Origin: Amycolatopsis sp. FDAARGOS 1241
Lineage (GTDB): Bacteria > Actinomycetota > Actinomycetes > Mycobacteriales > Pseudonocardiaceae
Length of the DNA: 64,000 nucleotides
NCBI RefSeq assembly: GCF_016889705.1
Contig: NZ_CP069526.1
Location: forward strand, 3,658,001-3,722,000
Direction of reading: 5' to 3'
Both the position numbers and the translations under genes were made by a program. This document shows, one piece after another, positions 8,313 through 16,573 of the stretch. How positions within the stretch are numbered: the first letter of the stretch is position 1; each line of letters begins with the position of its first letter. The notes under the pieces are model-generated. The model made no database searches and was not told the DNA's origin. It was given only the letters and a program-made list of their open reading frames with translations.

Positions 8313-9279
8313 CCGGCTGCGGCGGAATCGTTCCCCGCCGCGGCAACGGGTCCCTGGTGACGACGGTCCACGCGTGCAGATTCCGGGGTTCGGCCGGCCG
8401 GTCGAACCCCTCCGTGACTTGGTCGTGGACGACCAGCGCGTGGCTGCACGCTTCGTGCCACGCGCTGATACGTTGCTCGCGGGTTGCTGCGTGGCGCGCG
8501 ATCTCGGCATTCATGCCGAGCAGGCAGTGCGCCGAGTGCAGGAACGCGGCGGCCTTCGGATCGTCCGCGTGCTCGAGCTCGAGGGGGGTGCGACCTGCGC
8601 AGACCGCGCAGGCGCACGACCACAGCTGGTCGATCGCCGGGGTGTTCGTGAAGATGCGCCGGCACGTTTCGTACCTGTGGTAGCCGAGCAGCGCCGGCAC
8701 GAATGCCGAATCTCCGGACGAGAGGTGCGGCCGGGCCCGCCCTGATGGGGTGGAGGTGGCGCAGCGAGCCGGTGGTGCCCATAGCGGCGGCGTGTGCGCC
8801 GTGGCGGGGCGCGCCGATCGCGGAGAGGTCGCACCGCAGCAGGAGCACGGGGACAACGCTCGCTTCCAGCAGCCGGAGAACACCGCGGACGACGAACTGA
8901 GTGCCGCAGGGGTCGTTGCCGTGCTCCAGGACCAGCGCCAAGGGGACGGCGTGACGGTTGATCTCGGTGCCGAGGGCGGTGCCGATCGCCGCCGTCGCAA
9001 ACCACCGGGCAGCCAGGGGAAGCACGGCGACGTGGGTTCGGGTTGCCTGGCGGCGGAGCGCAGGATCGAGCGGAGGCCGTTGATGTCGCGAGGTGCCAGG
9101 TAACCCGAGTCGGTGAGCGGAAGCAGGCCCGGTTCGCGTTGGCGCCGGGACCACGCGGGGTACGTGCCACGGCAGGCGCTGATCCGCCGTTTGCCGGAGT
9201 ACCGGTCGGCGTCACACAGGATCGGGCCGGCGAACTCCCGGTCGCGCAGGTACCGCTGTGGCTGGCAGGTAACCGGCAA
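8284..9279 (-). pseudogene. TGT-like (tRNA-guanine transglycosylase superfamily-like) protein, frameshifted
   Basis: Three pieces in two reading frames join into one protein-like sequence. The first (about 9279-9035) has DADRYSGKRRISACRGTY and LTDSGYLAPRDINGLRSIL. The second (about 9035-8735) reads VPLALVLEHGNDP and VPVLLLRCDLSAIGAP. The third returns to the first frame and contains IDQLWSCACAVCAGR, a CxCxxC with a His 24 residues later, which resembles the zinc site of tRNA-guanine transglycosylases. Two compensating indels near 9030-9045 and 8728-8742 break the gene, and the only in-frame starts are TTG codons at 9279 or 9288. Family assignment rests on the zinc motif and a TIM-barrel-like layout and is tentative. 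Sequencing error is the alternative to true decay. Confidence 0.55.
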
Positions 9280-9287
9280 ACACGGCA

Positions 9288-9327
9288 AACCCCTCAGCGA
9301 CGCTGTCCGGACAGCGTCTGAGGGGTT
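9288..9327. repeat. Long nearly perfect palindrome
   Basis: The arms AACCCCTCAGACGCTGTCC and its complement GGACAGCGTCTGAGGGGTT meet without a loop; the left arm has two extra bases (CG) as a bulge. It lies between the TGT-like remnant and the phosphoesterase gene, about 108 bp before the latter. It could be a bidirectional terminator, an operator or a mobile-element end. Confidence 0.6.
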
Positions 9328-9435
9328 CAACCGAAGTTCAATCCCGGGCCACACACCGGAACCCCCCGCGCTCAACCGCCGCGACAACTCTGGCTGGGTT
9401 CCCACCACGGTTCCCCGAAGCCGGAAGGATTTTCG

Positions 9436-10926
9436 ATGAGCACCTCCCCGGAGGCCGGACACGGCCTGACCCGCCGCAGAGTCCTCGGTGCCGCCGCGGC
9501 GGCCGGTGGGCTGGCCGCCGCCGCGACGGTGTTGCCGCCCAACGTGCGCACCGCGCTGGCGTCGCCGCCGCCGAGCGGGGCGAAGCTGGGTGACATCAAG
9601 CACGTCGTGATGCTGATGCAGGAGAACCGCAGCTTCGACCACTACTTCGGGACCCTGTCGGGGGTTCGCGGGTTCGACGACCCGCGCGCGCTGCGGCTGC
9701 CGAACGGCCAGTCGGTGTTCCACCAGCCCGATCCGTCCAATCCGGACGGTTACCTGCTGCCGTACCGGCTCAACACGAAGATCAGCGCGGCGCAGGCGAT
9801 CCCGTCGACGAGCCACGCGTGGGGCGTGCAGCACCAGGCGTGGAACGGCGGCAAGATGGACAACTGGCTGCCCGCCCACCTCGCGGCCGACGGCGCCACC
9901 AAGAGCCCCTACACGATGGGCTACTTCACCCGCGAGGACATCCCGTTCCAGTACGCGCTGGCCGACGCGTTCACCATCTGCGACGCCTACCACTGCTCGG
10001 TGCTGGGCCCCACCTGGCCGAACCGCTACATGTGGCTCTCGGGCACCATCGACGCCGACGCGCAGTTCGGCGGGCCGTCGCTCGAGACCGGGAAGGTGCC
10101 CGACGGTCACTTCACGTTCAAGACCTACCCCGAGCGGCTCACGGAAGCGGGCGTCAGCTGGAAGGTCTACCACTCGCCGGGCGGCGCGACGGGTCTGCCG
10201 CCGTTCTCCGCGATCAAGCAGTACCACGACGCTAAGCCCGGCGACCCGCTGTACGAGCAAGCCATGAAGACCACGCCGCTGGGCCAGTTCGAGTACGACG
10301 CGATGAACGACCAGCTGCCCACCGTCAGCTGGCTGCTGCCGCCCAGCGCCTACGACGAGCACCCGGCCAACCTGCCCGCCGCGGGCGCCACGTTCGTCGC
10401 GAGCAAGATCGACGCCATCGCCGCCAACCCGGAGGTCTGGGCCAAGACGGTGTTCATCCTGTCCTACGACGAGAACGACGGCCTCTTCGACCACGTCCTG
10501 CCGCCCACGCCGCCCGCCGGCACGCCCGGCGAGTTCGTCACGGCCACCTCACCGAGCGGCATCAAGGGCGGCGGCCTGCCCACCGGCCTCGGCTACCGCG
10601 TGCCCTGCATCGTCGTCTCGCCCTGGACGGCGGGCGGCTGGGTCAGCTCGGAGACGTTCGACCACACCTCCCAGCTGCGGCTGCTGGAAAAGATCACGGG
10701 CGTCGCGGAGCCCAACATCTCCGCGTGGCGCCGCGAGACAGTCGGGGACCTGACGTCGGTCTTCCGCTTCACCGACTCCCGCAAGGCCCCGCCCGTCCTG
10801 CCGGACACATCGGGCGTCTACACCCTCGCGCAGTACGAGGTGGCCCAGCTCCCCAAGCCGACGGCGCCGACGAGCGGACAGGAGGTGCCGCACCAGGAAC
10901 GCGGGCACCGGCCCCACGTGAGCTGA
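9436..10926 (+). CDS. Tat-exported phospholipase C-type phosphoesterase (alkaline phosphatase superfamily)
   Basis: A 496-aa protein of the bacterial phospholipase C/acid phosphatase family. The N terminus has a twin-arginine signal (TRRRVLG, then a long alanine-rich hydrophobic region). The mature domain opens with the diagnostic KHVVMLMQENRSFDHYFG, where Glu, Asn and Ser belong to the metal/nucleophile site, and has FILSYDENDGLFDHV and FDHTSQLRLLE, which carry further metal-binding Asp and His. Family members hydrolyse phosphatidylcholine or other phosphodiesters outside the cell and are often induced by phosphate starvation. A GGAAGG sequence precedes the ATG. Confidence 0.9.
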   Translation: MSTSPEAGHGLTRRRVLGAAAAAGGLAAAATVLPPNVRTALASPPPSGAKLGDIKHVVMLMQENRSFDHYFGTLSGVRGFDDPRALRLPNGQSVFHQPDPSNPDGYLLPYRLNTKISAAQAIPSTSHAWGVQHQAWNGGKMDNWLPAHLAADGATKSPYTMGYFTREDIPFQYALADAFTICDAYHCSVLGPTWPNRYMWLSGTIDADAQFGGPSLETGKVPDGHFTFKTYPERLTEAGVSWKVYHSPGGATGLPPFSAIKQYHDAKPGDPLYEQAMKTTPLGQFEYDAMNDQLPTVSWLLPPSAYDEHPANLPAAGATFVASKIDAIAANPEVWAKTVFILSYDENDGLFDHVLPPTPPAGTPGEFVTATSPSGIKGGGLPTGLGYRVPCIVVSPWTAGGWVSSETFDHTSQLRLLEKITGVAEPNISAWRRETVGDLTSVFRFTDSRKAPPVLPDTSGVYTLAQYEVAQLPKPTAPTSGQEVPHQERGHRPHVS

Positions 10927-11125
10927 AGTCCGCTTGCGACGCCAGGAAAGGTGACCGCGACAAGGGCTTGGCGGAACGTGCGACCGGAGAGTGGCCGATG
11001 CAGGTGACGAACTCGGAAGTACTGGATATCTGCTCGCGGCCGACGAGCGGGTGTCGCGACGCGGGGAGACGTAGGCTGGGCGCGCCATTACCGTCGACGC
11101 GCTGACGACGACGTGGACCCTCGAG

Positions 11126-11335
11126 GTGGGGAAGCCGTCGTTGCCGGGCCTGGAACTGGCCGGCGTCCTGATCGAGTTCGGCAACCTCATCGACCGGCTC
11201 GCGGGACTGTGGCGGTCCTTCGGCGAGGGTTCGCTGCCGCGAACGACGTTCGATGACCAGTTCGAGGACGTCGTGGTGGCCCTGGAGTCGTGGCTCGCCG
11301 CGCGGCCGGCTCGGTCAGCCGGCCGCCCGGCGTAG
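11126..11335 (+). CDS. Small hypothetical protein
   Basis: A possible 69-aa protein from GTG 11126. The frame stays open upstream to a TAG near 11081, and the upstream residues (ITVDALTTTWTLE) look protein-like, so translation might begin earlier at a rare ATT codon. The middle (GVLIEFGNLIDRLAGLW) is an amphipathic helix. No family is recognised. The gene ends 18 bp inside the convergent hypothetical gene. Codon use fits the neighbourhood, but the start is doubtful. Confidence 0.35.
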   Translation: MGKPSLPGLELAGVLIEFGNLIDRLAGLWRSFGEGSLPRTTFDDQFEDVVVALESWLAARPARSAGRPA

Positions 11336-11686
11336 CGCGTCGGTGGTGGTTTCCGGGGACGTGGTGAAGCAGAACGCAATCCCGGGGACCAGCCGCGTGA
11401 GGAGGTTCACCACGCGCTCGAACCGCAGCGTGTGCTCCGCCGCCATCGGCACGGCCCCGCCGATGATGGCGACGCGCGGCGGGTTCGCGGCCACCACGGC
11501 GCGGACCCGCTGCGCCGCCTCGTCCGGATCGGCAGGAACCAGAAAGGAGACGATGCCGAAACCCGCGTCGCGCAGCGCCGCTTCGGCGGCGGCGATGCGG
11601 GCCGGCAGGGTCGCCTCGTCGAGACCGGGGTGGCGGCTGTAGTCGAGGGCGCTCGGACGCAAGCCGAGCGAACGGATTCCGGTCAC
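11315..11686 (-). CDS. Conserved hypothetical protein, Rossmann-like
   Basis: A 123-aa protein from GTG 11686. It begins with a short beta strand (IRSLGLRPSALDYSRHPG), followed by a helix, then DAGFGIVSFLVPADPD and VAIIGGAVPMAAEHTLRFERVVNLL, and ends with FCFTTSPETTTDALRRA. The alternation of strands and helices resembles a small flavodoxin-like or response-regulator-like fold. I recall similar short actinobacterial proteins of unknown role, but no function is known to me. It sits just downstream of, and on the same strand as, the DMT transporter (86-bp gap) and could be cotranscribed with it. Confidence 0.65.
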   Translation of the reverse strand: MTGIRSLGLRPSALDYSRHPGLDEATLPARIAAAEAALRDAGFGIVSFLVPADPDEAAQRVRAVVAANPPRVAIIGGAVPMAAEHTLRFERVVNLLTRLVPGIAFCFTTSPETTTDALRRAAG

Positions 11687-11772
11687 GGCAGGGAGCTCAT
11701 GGCCTCCGGACGGCGCCGCCGGCCGCGGGCCGATCGATCCGACGTCACACAGCGCGGCAACCGCCCTGACCG

Positions 11773-12615
11773 CTAGCCCAGCGTGATCGCAGTGACGCCC
11801 GCCGCCGCGATGAGGAGGCCGGTGGCCTGCGTGCGGTTCCAGCGTTCGTGCAGCAGCACCCGCGCCAGGATGATCGTGATCGCCGGGTACAGCGACGTGA
11901 CCACCGCCACGACGGCCAGCTGCCCGGCCCCGGTCGCCGCGACGAACAGCAGGTTGGCCGCGCCGCCGAGGACGCCGCCTGCCGTCGCGGGCCAGAAGGC
12001 GCGCGGCAGGGAGCCCCGCTGCGGCCGGAACCAGAACGCCGCGGCGACCAGCAGCACCGTCCCGACCGCCTGACCGGTCACGAGCGGCCAGCTGCCCGCG
12101 CCCGTGCCCGCCCGGTCGAGGCCGATGAAGAGCAGCGCGAACCCAGCCCCGGCGATGATCCCCTCCACGGCGCCGGACCGCCGCCGCTGCGGCTCGTCGC
12201 CGACGTGCTGCGACACGAGCGCGATGGCCGGCAGCACGAGCACGATCCCGGCCCACGACAGCCACGACAGCCGGTCGCCCGTGGCGAAGCCGACGAGGGC
12301 GGGCAACGCCGCCGCCAGCACCGCCGACACGGGCGCGACCACGCTCATCCGCGCCGTCGCGAGGCCCCGGTACAGCGCGAACGTCCCGACGGCCGTGCCG
12401 ACCCCGCTCACCGCACCCCACACCAGCTCGGCCGGCACCGGAAACCGGGGCCCCGTCACCAGCACCGCGACGAGTGCCGCCAGCAGGCTCCACGGCTGCG
12501 CGAGCACCGCGATCGCGTTCGGGTCGCTGCGGCGCCCGCCCACGCCGGCGACGAAGTCGGAAGCGCCGTAGCTCAGCGCGGACAGCAACCCCAGGAAAAC
12601 TCCCACCCCGCCCAT
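11773..12615 (-). CDS. DMT superfamily (EamA) transporter
   Basis: A 280-aa membrane protein with about ten hydrophobic segments arranged as two EamA repeats. The first ends around ALPALVGFATGDRLS and the second contains the characteristic LYPAITIILARVLLHERW, the conserved end of helix nine. Such proteins export amino acids, nucleosides or other small metabolites. The ATG at 12615 lacks a strong Shine-Dalgarno. The downstream conserved hypothetical gene may be in the same transcript. Confidence 0.88.
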   Translation of the reverse strand: MGGVGVFLGLLSALSYGASDFVAGVGGRRSDPNAIAVLAQPWSLLAALVAVLVTGPRFPVPAELVWGAVSGVGTAVGTFALYRGLATARMSVVAPVSAVLAAALPALVGFATGDRLSWLSWAGIVLVLPAIALVSQHVGDEPQRRRSGAVEGIIAGAGFALLFIGLDRAGTGAGSWPLVTGQAVGTVLLVAAAFWFRPQRGSLPRAFWPATAGGVLGGAANLLFVAATGAGQLAVVAVVTSLYPAITIILARVLLHERWNRTQATGLLIAAAGVTAITLG

Positions 12616-13044
12616 TGTGCAGGCCGCCCGCGGTCACCGTGCGTGCGGCGATAGACGACTCCGGCACGCCGGGCGCCGCGCTCGGTGCGGCACCCCACGT
12701 GAGCAGGGACGGACGTCGACCGCGGACCGGGTTCACCCTCGCGGCACGCGACGCCCAGGAGCTCGCGCGGCATTCGACATCAGCAAACCCGTCCGACGCC
12801 CGCAACGCCGTCGCGAGTTCCGCCACTTCACCTGCCGGCCGACAAGATCCCGGCCGCCGCCTGGCTCGGCACGGCGAGTGCGCATTCGTCCACGGTGCGC
12901 GAACCCGCGGGCGTGATCGGCGCGACCAGGCCCGTACCTGCCGCCCGGGGGTGGCCGACCTGGCCGTGGTCGGCCCGCAGCGTCAGGCGGTCAGGCAACA
13001 CCACGCGCCGTCGATCATGGTGGAGGAGGAACGGCGCGAGACGC
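12616..13044. other. Region without a recognisable gene
   Basis: About 430 bp between the DMT gene start and the 3' end of the panE-like remnant. Frames stay open by GC bias, but none shows a recognisable domain. It borders a cluster of broken genes and is probably degraded sequence as well. Confidence 0.45.
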
Positions 13045-13944
13045 CAGGGGTCAGCCGGGCCGTCGCCGGCGGCCGCGAGGATTGGCACCACCAGCTGGCT
13101 GATCGGCGTCGGGACGCCGTGCGCCCGGCCGCGGCGCAGCACGACACCGTTGCGGGTGTCCCACTCGAGCGGCCGGCCGGCTTCGCGGTCCGCGAGGATG
13201 GAGGTACCCACGTCGGCGGGGTACGCCCGGAAACCGTCGGCGATCTCTTGCGGCACCTGGTCGCTCAGGACCGCGCCCTCGGCCCGGGCGACCGCCAGGC
13301 ACTCCCGGAGGTAGGCCAAGGACAGCTCGGCGACATCGGCCCGGGCAACATGCCGTCGCGGCGGCCCGTGAGGACCATCAGCCCGGCGACCGCGTTCTGC
13401 AGCAGCTTGCGCCACGCGACGGACGTGAAGTCCGCGGCCAGGTCGACCGAGCACCGAGTGCCGCGCAGCGCCTCGAGCACCACGCGGGATGCCGGCGCGT
13501 CCGGCAGCGTGAGGCGCGCTTCGCCACGCAGCCACGCCGAACCGTCGGGCTGTGCTTGGGCGGGGAACCACACGACCGAGGGGATGACCCGCACGCCGGG
13601 CACGTGCGGCGCGACCATCGATTCCTGCTCGACGCCGTTCTGCAGGACACCGACGACGGTGTCCGCACCGCACAGCGCCGTCAGCCACGGTGCCGCCGCC
13701 TCGAGCTGCGTCGACTTGACGGCGAGCAGGACGAGGTCGACCGCGCCGCCGGCCTGTGCCGGGTCGACCCGCACCGGCCCCGACACGACGACGCGACCTT
13801 CTGCCGAGTGCAGCTCCAGGCGTGCACGCGCGGGGCGGCCGCACATCCTCGGGGTACGGCCGACCTCGTGCAGCGCCGCCGCCACGTCGTGCCGATCGCC
13901 CCCGGACCCACGACGGCGACGGTCGGCTTCCCCGGCATCATCAT
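13045..13944 (-). pseudogene. 2-Dehydropantoate 2-reductase (PanE/ApbA-like), frameshifted
   Basis: An N-terminal nucleotide-binding start (MPGKPTVAVVGPGAIGTT) appears from ATG 13944 or 13938 behind a GGGGAG ribosome-binding site. After a single-base shift near 13885-13892 the protein continues in the next frame with VDLVLLAVKSTQLEAAAPWL, VGVLQNGVEQE and AWRKLLQNAVAGLMVLTGRR. A second shift near 13340-13350 leads to RADVAELSLAYLREC and GTSILADREAGRPLEWD, both typical of the PanE C-terminal domain. A third change near 13050 removes the expected stop after VVPILAAAGDG. The intact enzyme would reduce ketopantoate or a similar 2-keto acid with NADPH. Confidence 0.75.
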
Positions 13945-14190
13945 CTCCCCAGAGTTGTCCCGGCCGGTCGAGCGGCACCGGGCGGGACCGCCACACCGTC
14001 GCCTTCGGATCACCGGAAACGGTTCAGCAAGACGGCGCGGCCACCAGCCGCCCGGGCCGGCTCGGGCGGATCATGCCTGAGGCACCTCCGGAAGCCGAAC
14101 CCGGCGATGTGCACAGCCTCGCGCACGCTCCTGGGCGCATCGCACCGCGACCGGCGCCACCTGGCCCACCTACGGTGCGGGGGACCGTCC

Positions 14191-14206
14191 CCTGATCCGG
14201 ATCAGG
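14191..14206. promoter_or_regulatory. Perfect 16-bp palindrome before the codB-like remnant
   Basis: CCTGATCCGGATCAGG is perfectly self-complementary and overlaps the AGGAGG-like ribosome-binding site 8 bp before GTG 14215. Its place fits an operator for the former permease gene, perhaps read by the PucR-type regulator whose remnant follows. Confidence 0.4.
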
Positions 14207-14214
14207 AGGTCGGC

Positions 14215-14750
14215 GTGGCTCAGCGGTCGGTGTCGACGACCACGCCCTGACGAGAGTGCCGGCGAGCGCCCGGTACTCGCGGTGGTCCGTCGCGGTCCAG
14301 CGGTTCGGCCAGGTGTCCGCCCTGTCGTAGTCCCTGCTCGGAGCCACCGTCGGCTTCGGCGTGGGGTTCTGGCCGGCGGTGCCGGCCTTCACCCTCGGCT
14401 CGGTGATCCTCGAGCTCATCACGATCCTCGTGGGCGTCATCGGCGTCCGCGAAGGGCTGTCCACGTCCATGATCGCGCGCTGGATGGGCTTCGGCCGCGG
14501 CGGGTCGCGCTCGTCGGGCCGGCGATCGGGATCAGCCTCATCGGCTGGTCTCGGCATCCAGTCGGCCGTGTCGGCCGAGGGACTCGTCTCGCTGATCGGC
14601 GGGCTGCTCGAATGGGCGTGGGCGCTGGCGTTCGGCCTGCTCGTCACCGCGATCGTCGTTGGTTCCACTCCATGGCCTGGACGGCCTACGTCACCGTGCC
14701 GGCGTTCCTCGTCCTCGTCGGCTATCGATCATCTCCGAGCTGACCCGGCA
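14215..14750 (+). pseudogene. NCS1 cytosine/purine permease (CodB-like), N-terminal fragment
   Basis: Pieced together from several frames, the sequence reads VDDHALTRVPASARYSRWSV, AVQRFGQVSALS, stop, LLGATVGFGVGFW, FTLGSVILELITILVGVIG and IARWMGFGRGGS, matching the start of NCS1 permeases. An amber TAG at 14328-14330 stands where a Gln codon (CAG) would fit. Shifts occur soon after GTG 14215, near 14510, near 14545 and near 14660. The permease breaks off at about residue 180 and runs straight into PucR-like sequence, so the C-terminal two thirds are deleted. Confidence 0.65.
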
Positions 14751-15131
14751 CGCGTCGGCGCGCTCGTCGCCTCCGCCTCGCCGCCACTCGCGCGGAAACC
14801 GGCCACTCGCTCCACGTCGATCAGCTGGGCATGGCACAGCTGCTCCTCGAGTGGACCCGCACCGACACGGTCGAGCCCGCGGCCCGCGCGCTCGTCGCGC
14901 CGTTGCGCGACGTCCCCGGTCCCTTGCTGCGGCCGCTCGCCGCGTACCTCGACGCGGAGTCGTCGCTCGCCGAGACGGCGGCAGTGCTGGGCGTGCACCG
15001 CAACACGGTGGCCGTGCGCGTGGCGCGGATCGGGTCGCTGCCGGGTGTGGATCTCTCCGCGGCCGGACGAACGGCCGGCGCTGCAGCCGGCCTCGCGGGC
15101 GGTGATCCTCGCCGATCCGCCGCCTTCGTGA
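14751..15131 (+). pseudogene. PucR family regulator, C-terminal fragment
   Basis: The C-terminal helix-turn-helix of PucR/CdaR-type regulators is evident: VAPLRDVPGPLLRPLAAYLD, then SSLAETAAVLGVHRNTVAVRVARI and LPGVDL. A frameshift near 15055 is needed to reach the family ending PDERPALQPASRAVILA and a TGA at 15129. No intact N-terminal sensor domain is present. PucR regulators often sit beside codB-like permeases in actinomycetes and control purine or pyrimidine use, so these two fragments probably remain from one locus after an internal deletion. Confidence 0.65.
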
Positions 15132-15285
15132 GGCCAGCGCCGCGAACGGGCATGTCACGCTCGGGCTCGCCGATTGTTTTTTCGGGCGGGTGTCGAATGG
15201 CGCCGGGTGCCTTCGTAGCCAGGGTGGGAGGCGGTCGTTCGCGGTCCGTCTCCGCCCATCCGATCAACGGCACGAGGAGACCATC

Positions 15286-15864
15286 ATGACCGCCACCTAC
15301 ACCTTCGACGTGTTCACCAGCCTCGACGGCTTCGGCTCCCACACCGGCGACTGGGGCGGCTACTGGGGCAAGCAGGGCCCGGAGCTGCTCGAGCACCGCC
15401 TCGCCTCGTACGACCACCCGCAGCGGATGGTCTTCGGGGCCACCACGTACCGGTCGTTCGCGGAGATGCTCGCGCCCGGCGGCGAGCTGGCCGAGGCCCT
15501 CGATCCGTGGGTCACGCGGATGCGGAACCTGCCGGCGACGGTCGTGTCGAGCACGGTGCGAGAGCCGCTCGACTGGCCCGACGCGACCGTCGTGAGCGGC
15601 GATGCGGTCGAGATCGTCAAGCGGCTCAAGGAGGAGTCCGACGTGCCGCTGCGTTCCCACGGCAGCCTGTCGCTCAACCACGCGCTGCTGGCCGCCGGCC
15701 TCGTCGACCGCGTCCAAGTGACGGTTTTCCCGGTGATCACCGGGAAAACCGGCGCGGACCCGGTCTTCCGGGGCGCGGCCGACTTCGACCTCGAGCTCCT
15801 CGAGAGCCGGACGCTCGACGGGCACACCCAGGAGCTCGTCTACCGGCCCACCCTGCACGGCTGA
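15286..15864 (+). CDS. Dihydrofolate reductase family protein (RibD C-terminal domain)
   Basis: An intact 192-aa protein of the RibD-C/DHFR-like family. It starts with YTFDVFTSLDGFG, has the strand-loop RMVFGATTYRSFAEM that binds NADPH in the family, and closes with VDRVQVTVFPVITGKTG and ELLESRTLDG. ATG 15286 follows a clear GAGGAGA ribosome-binding site. Members reduce pteridine- or riboflavin-type substrates, but many actinobacterial copies are uncharacterised oxidoreductases. It is the only intact gene inside a stretch of broken ones and contains a perfect 30-bp DNA palindrome at 15722-15751. Confidence 0.88.
   Translation: MTATYTFDVFTSLDGFGSHTGDWGGYWGKQGPELLEHRLASYDHPQRMVFGATTYRSFAEMLAPGGELAEALDPWVTRMRNLPATVVSSTVREPLDWPDATVVSGDAVEIVKRLKEESDVPLRSHGSLSLNHALLAAGLVDRVQVTVFPVITGKTGADPVFRGAADFDLELLESRTLDGHTQELVYRPTLHG
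15722..15751. repeat. Perfect 30-bp palindrome inside a coding region
   Basis: The arm CGGTTTTCCCGGTGA is followed directly by its exact reverse complement. It encodes the conserved VFPVITGKT segment of the RibD-like protein. Symmetry of this length may reflect codon choice or a binding or cleavage site. Confidence 0.7.
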
Positions 15865-15899
15865 GACATTCGCACTCCGACCGGCGGGTCCGAAGTGGA

Positions 15900-15935
15900 C
15901 CCGGCCGGACGGCGGGTAGGCGCCGTCCGGCCGGG
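15900..15935. terminator. Bidirectional hairpin terminator
   Basis: A perfect 15-bp stem (CCCGGCCGGACGGCG and its complement) with a 6-nt loop (GGTAGG) lies between two convergent genes. There is no T tract, as is usual for actinobacterial terminators. Confidence 0.75.
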
Positions 15936-15939
15936 CGAC

Positions 15940-16409
15940 TCAGCCGGTGAAGTGGATGTAGCGGAAGTCGCGGGTGGCGATGTCGTGGACGAGGTAGTGG
16001 CCGTCGCCCGTCCAGTTGTAGTCCTCGACGGTCGCGGTGGAGCCGTGGACGGAGTCGACGACGGCGACGTGGCCGTAGCGGCCCGCGTCGGTCTGGGCGA
16101 TGGCGCCCGGGGTGGCGTGGAGTCGACGCGGTAGCCGTGTTTGCGGGCGTTGTCGTCCCAGTACTCGGCGTCGCCGTAGTTGTTGGCGCTGGCGCCGCGG
16201 CGGGAGATGGTGAGGCGGCGCACGAGACGCACTCGCGGTTGTACATCTTCCAGTCGTCGCCGACCGGGTCGTGCGGGATGTTGCGCCACTTCGCGGGGTA
16301 GTTGTCGCCGATGAGGTCGACCTGCGCCGCCGGCGCGAGCGTGCCCAGCGACTGCGCTCAGCGCGGCCGCGGCGGCCAGGGTGGTCAGGATCCGGGGGAG
16401 ACGGCGCAT
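15940..16409 (-). pseudogene. Secreted CHAP-domain peptidoglycan amidase/peptidase, frameshifted
   Basis: ATG 16409 follows an AAAGG ribosome-binding site and opens a signal peptide (RRLPRILTTLAAAAALSAVAG). Three indels then alternate the frame. The pieces read VDLIGDNYPAKW and WKMYNRECVSCAA (the catalytic Cys), then ANNYGDAEYWDDNARKHGYRV, then GAIAQTDAGRYGHVAVVDSV (catalytic His), VEDYNW (Asn) and FRYIHFTG before TGA at 15940. All catalytic residues and the order of a CHAP domain are present, so decay or error must be recent. The intact enzyme would cut peptidoglycan outside the cell. Confidence 0.75.
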
Positions 16410-16573
16410 CGCGGTGCCTTTCCGGGGAGAACGGGCGGGGTGGGGAGGCCGTTGCGGACGGTAACCAGCCTCTGAACCCTGCGTGCCAGACTCAAATGGA
16501 CACCCGGTGCTCACCACGGTGGATCCGCAGGTCGGCGGTCCGTGTTCACAGAACTGGCGACCCCGCAGCAGCG

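Noticed and set aside
8385..8410. Inverted repeat GGGGTTCG-N10-CGAACCCC
   Set aside because: It lies within protein-like sequence of the TGT-like remnant and is explained by Gly/Phe/Glu/Pro codons; there is no promoter context.
9320..9350. tRNA-like GGTTCAA and GTTCAATCCC sequences
   Set aside because: No T-arm, anticodon arm or acceptor stem can be paired around them on either strand.
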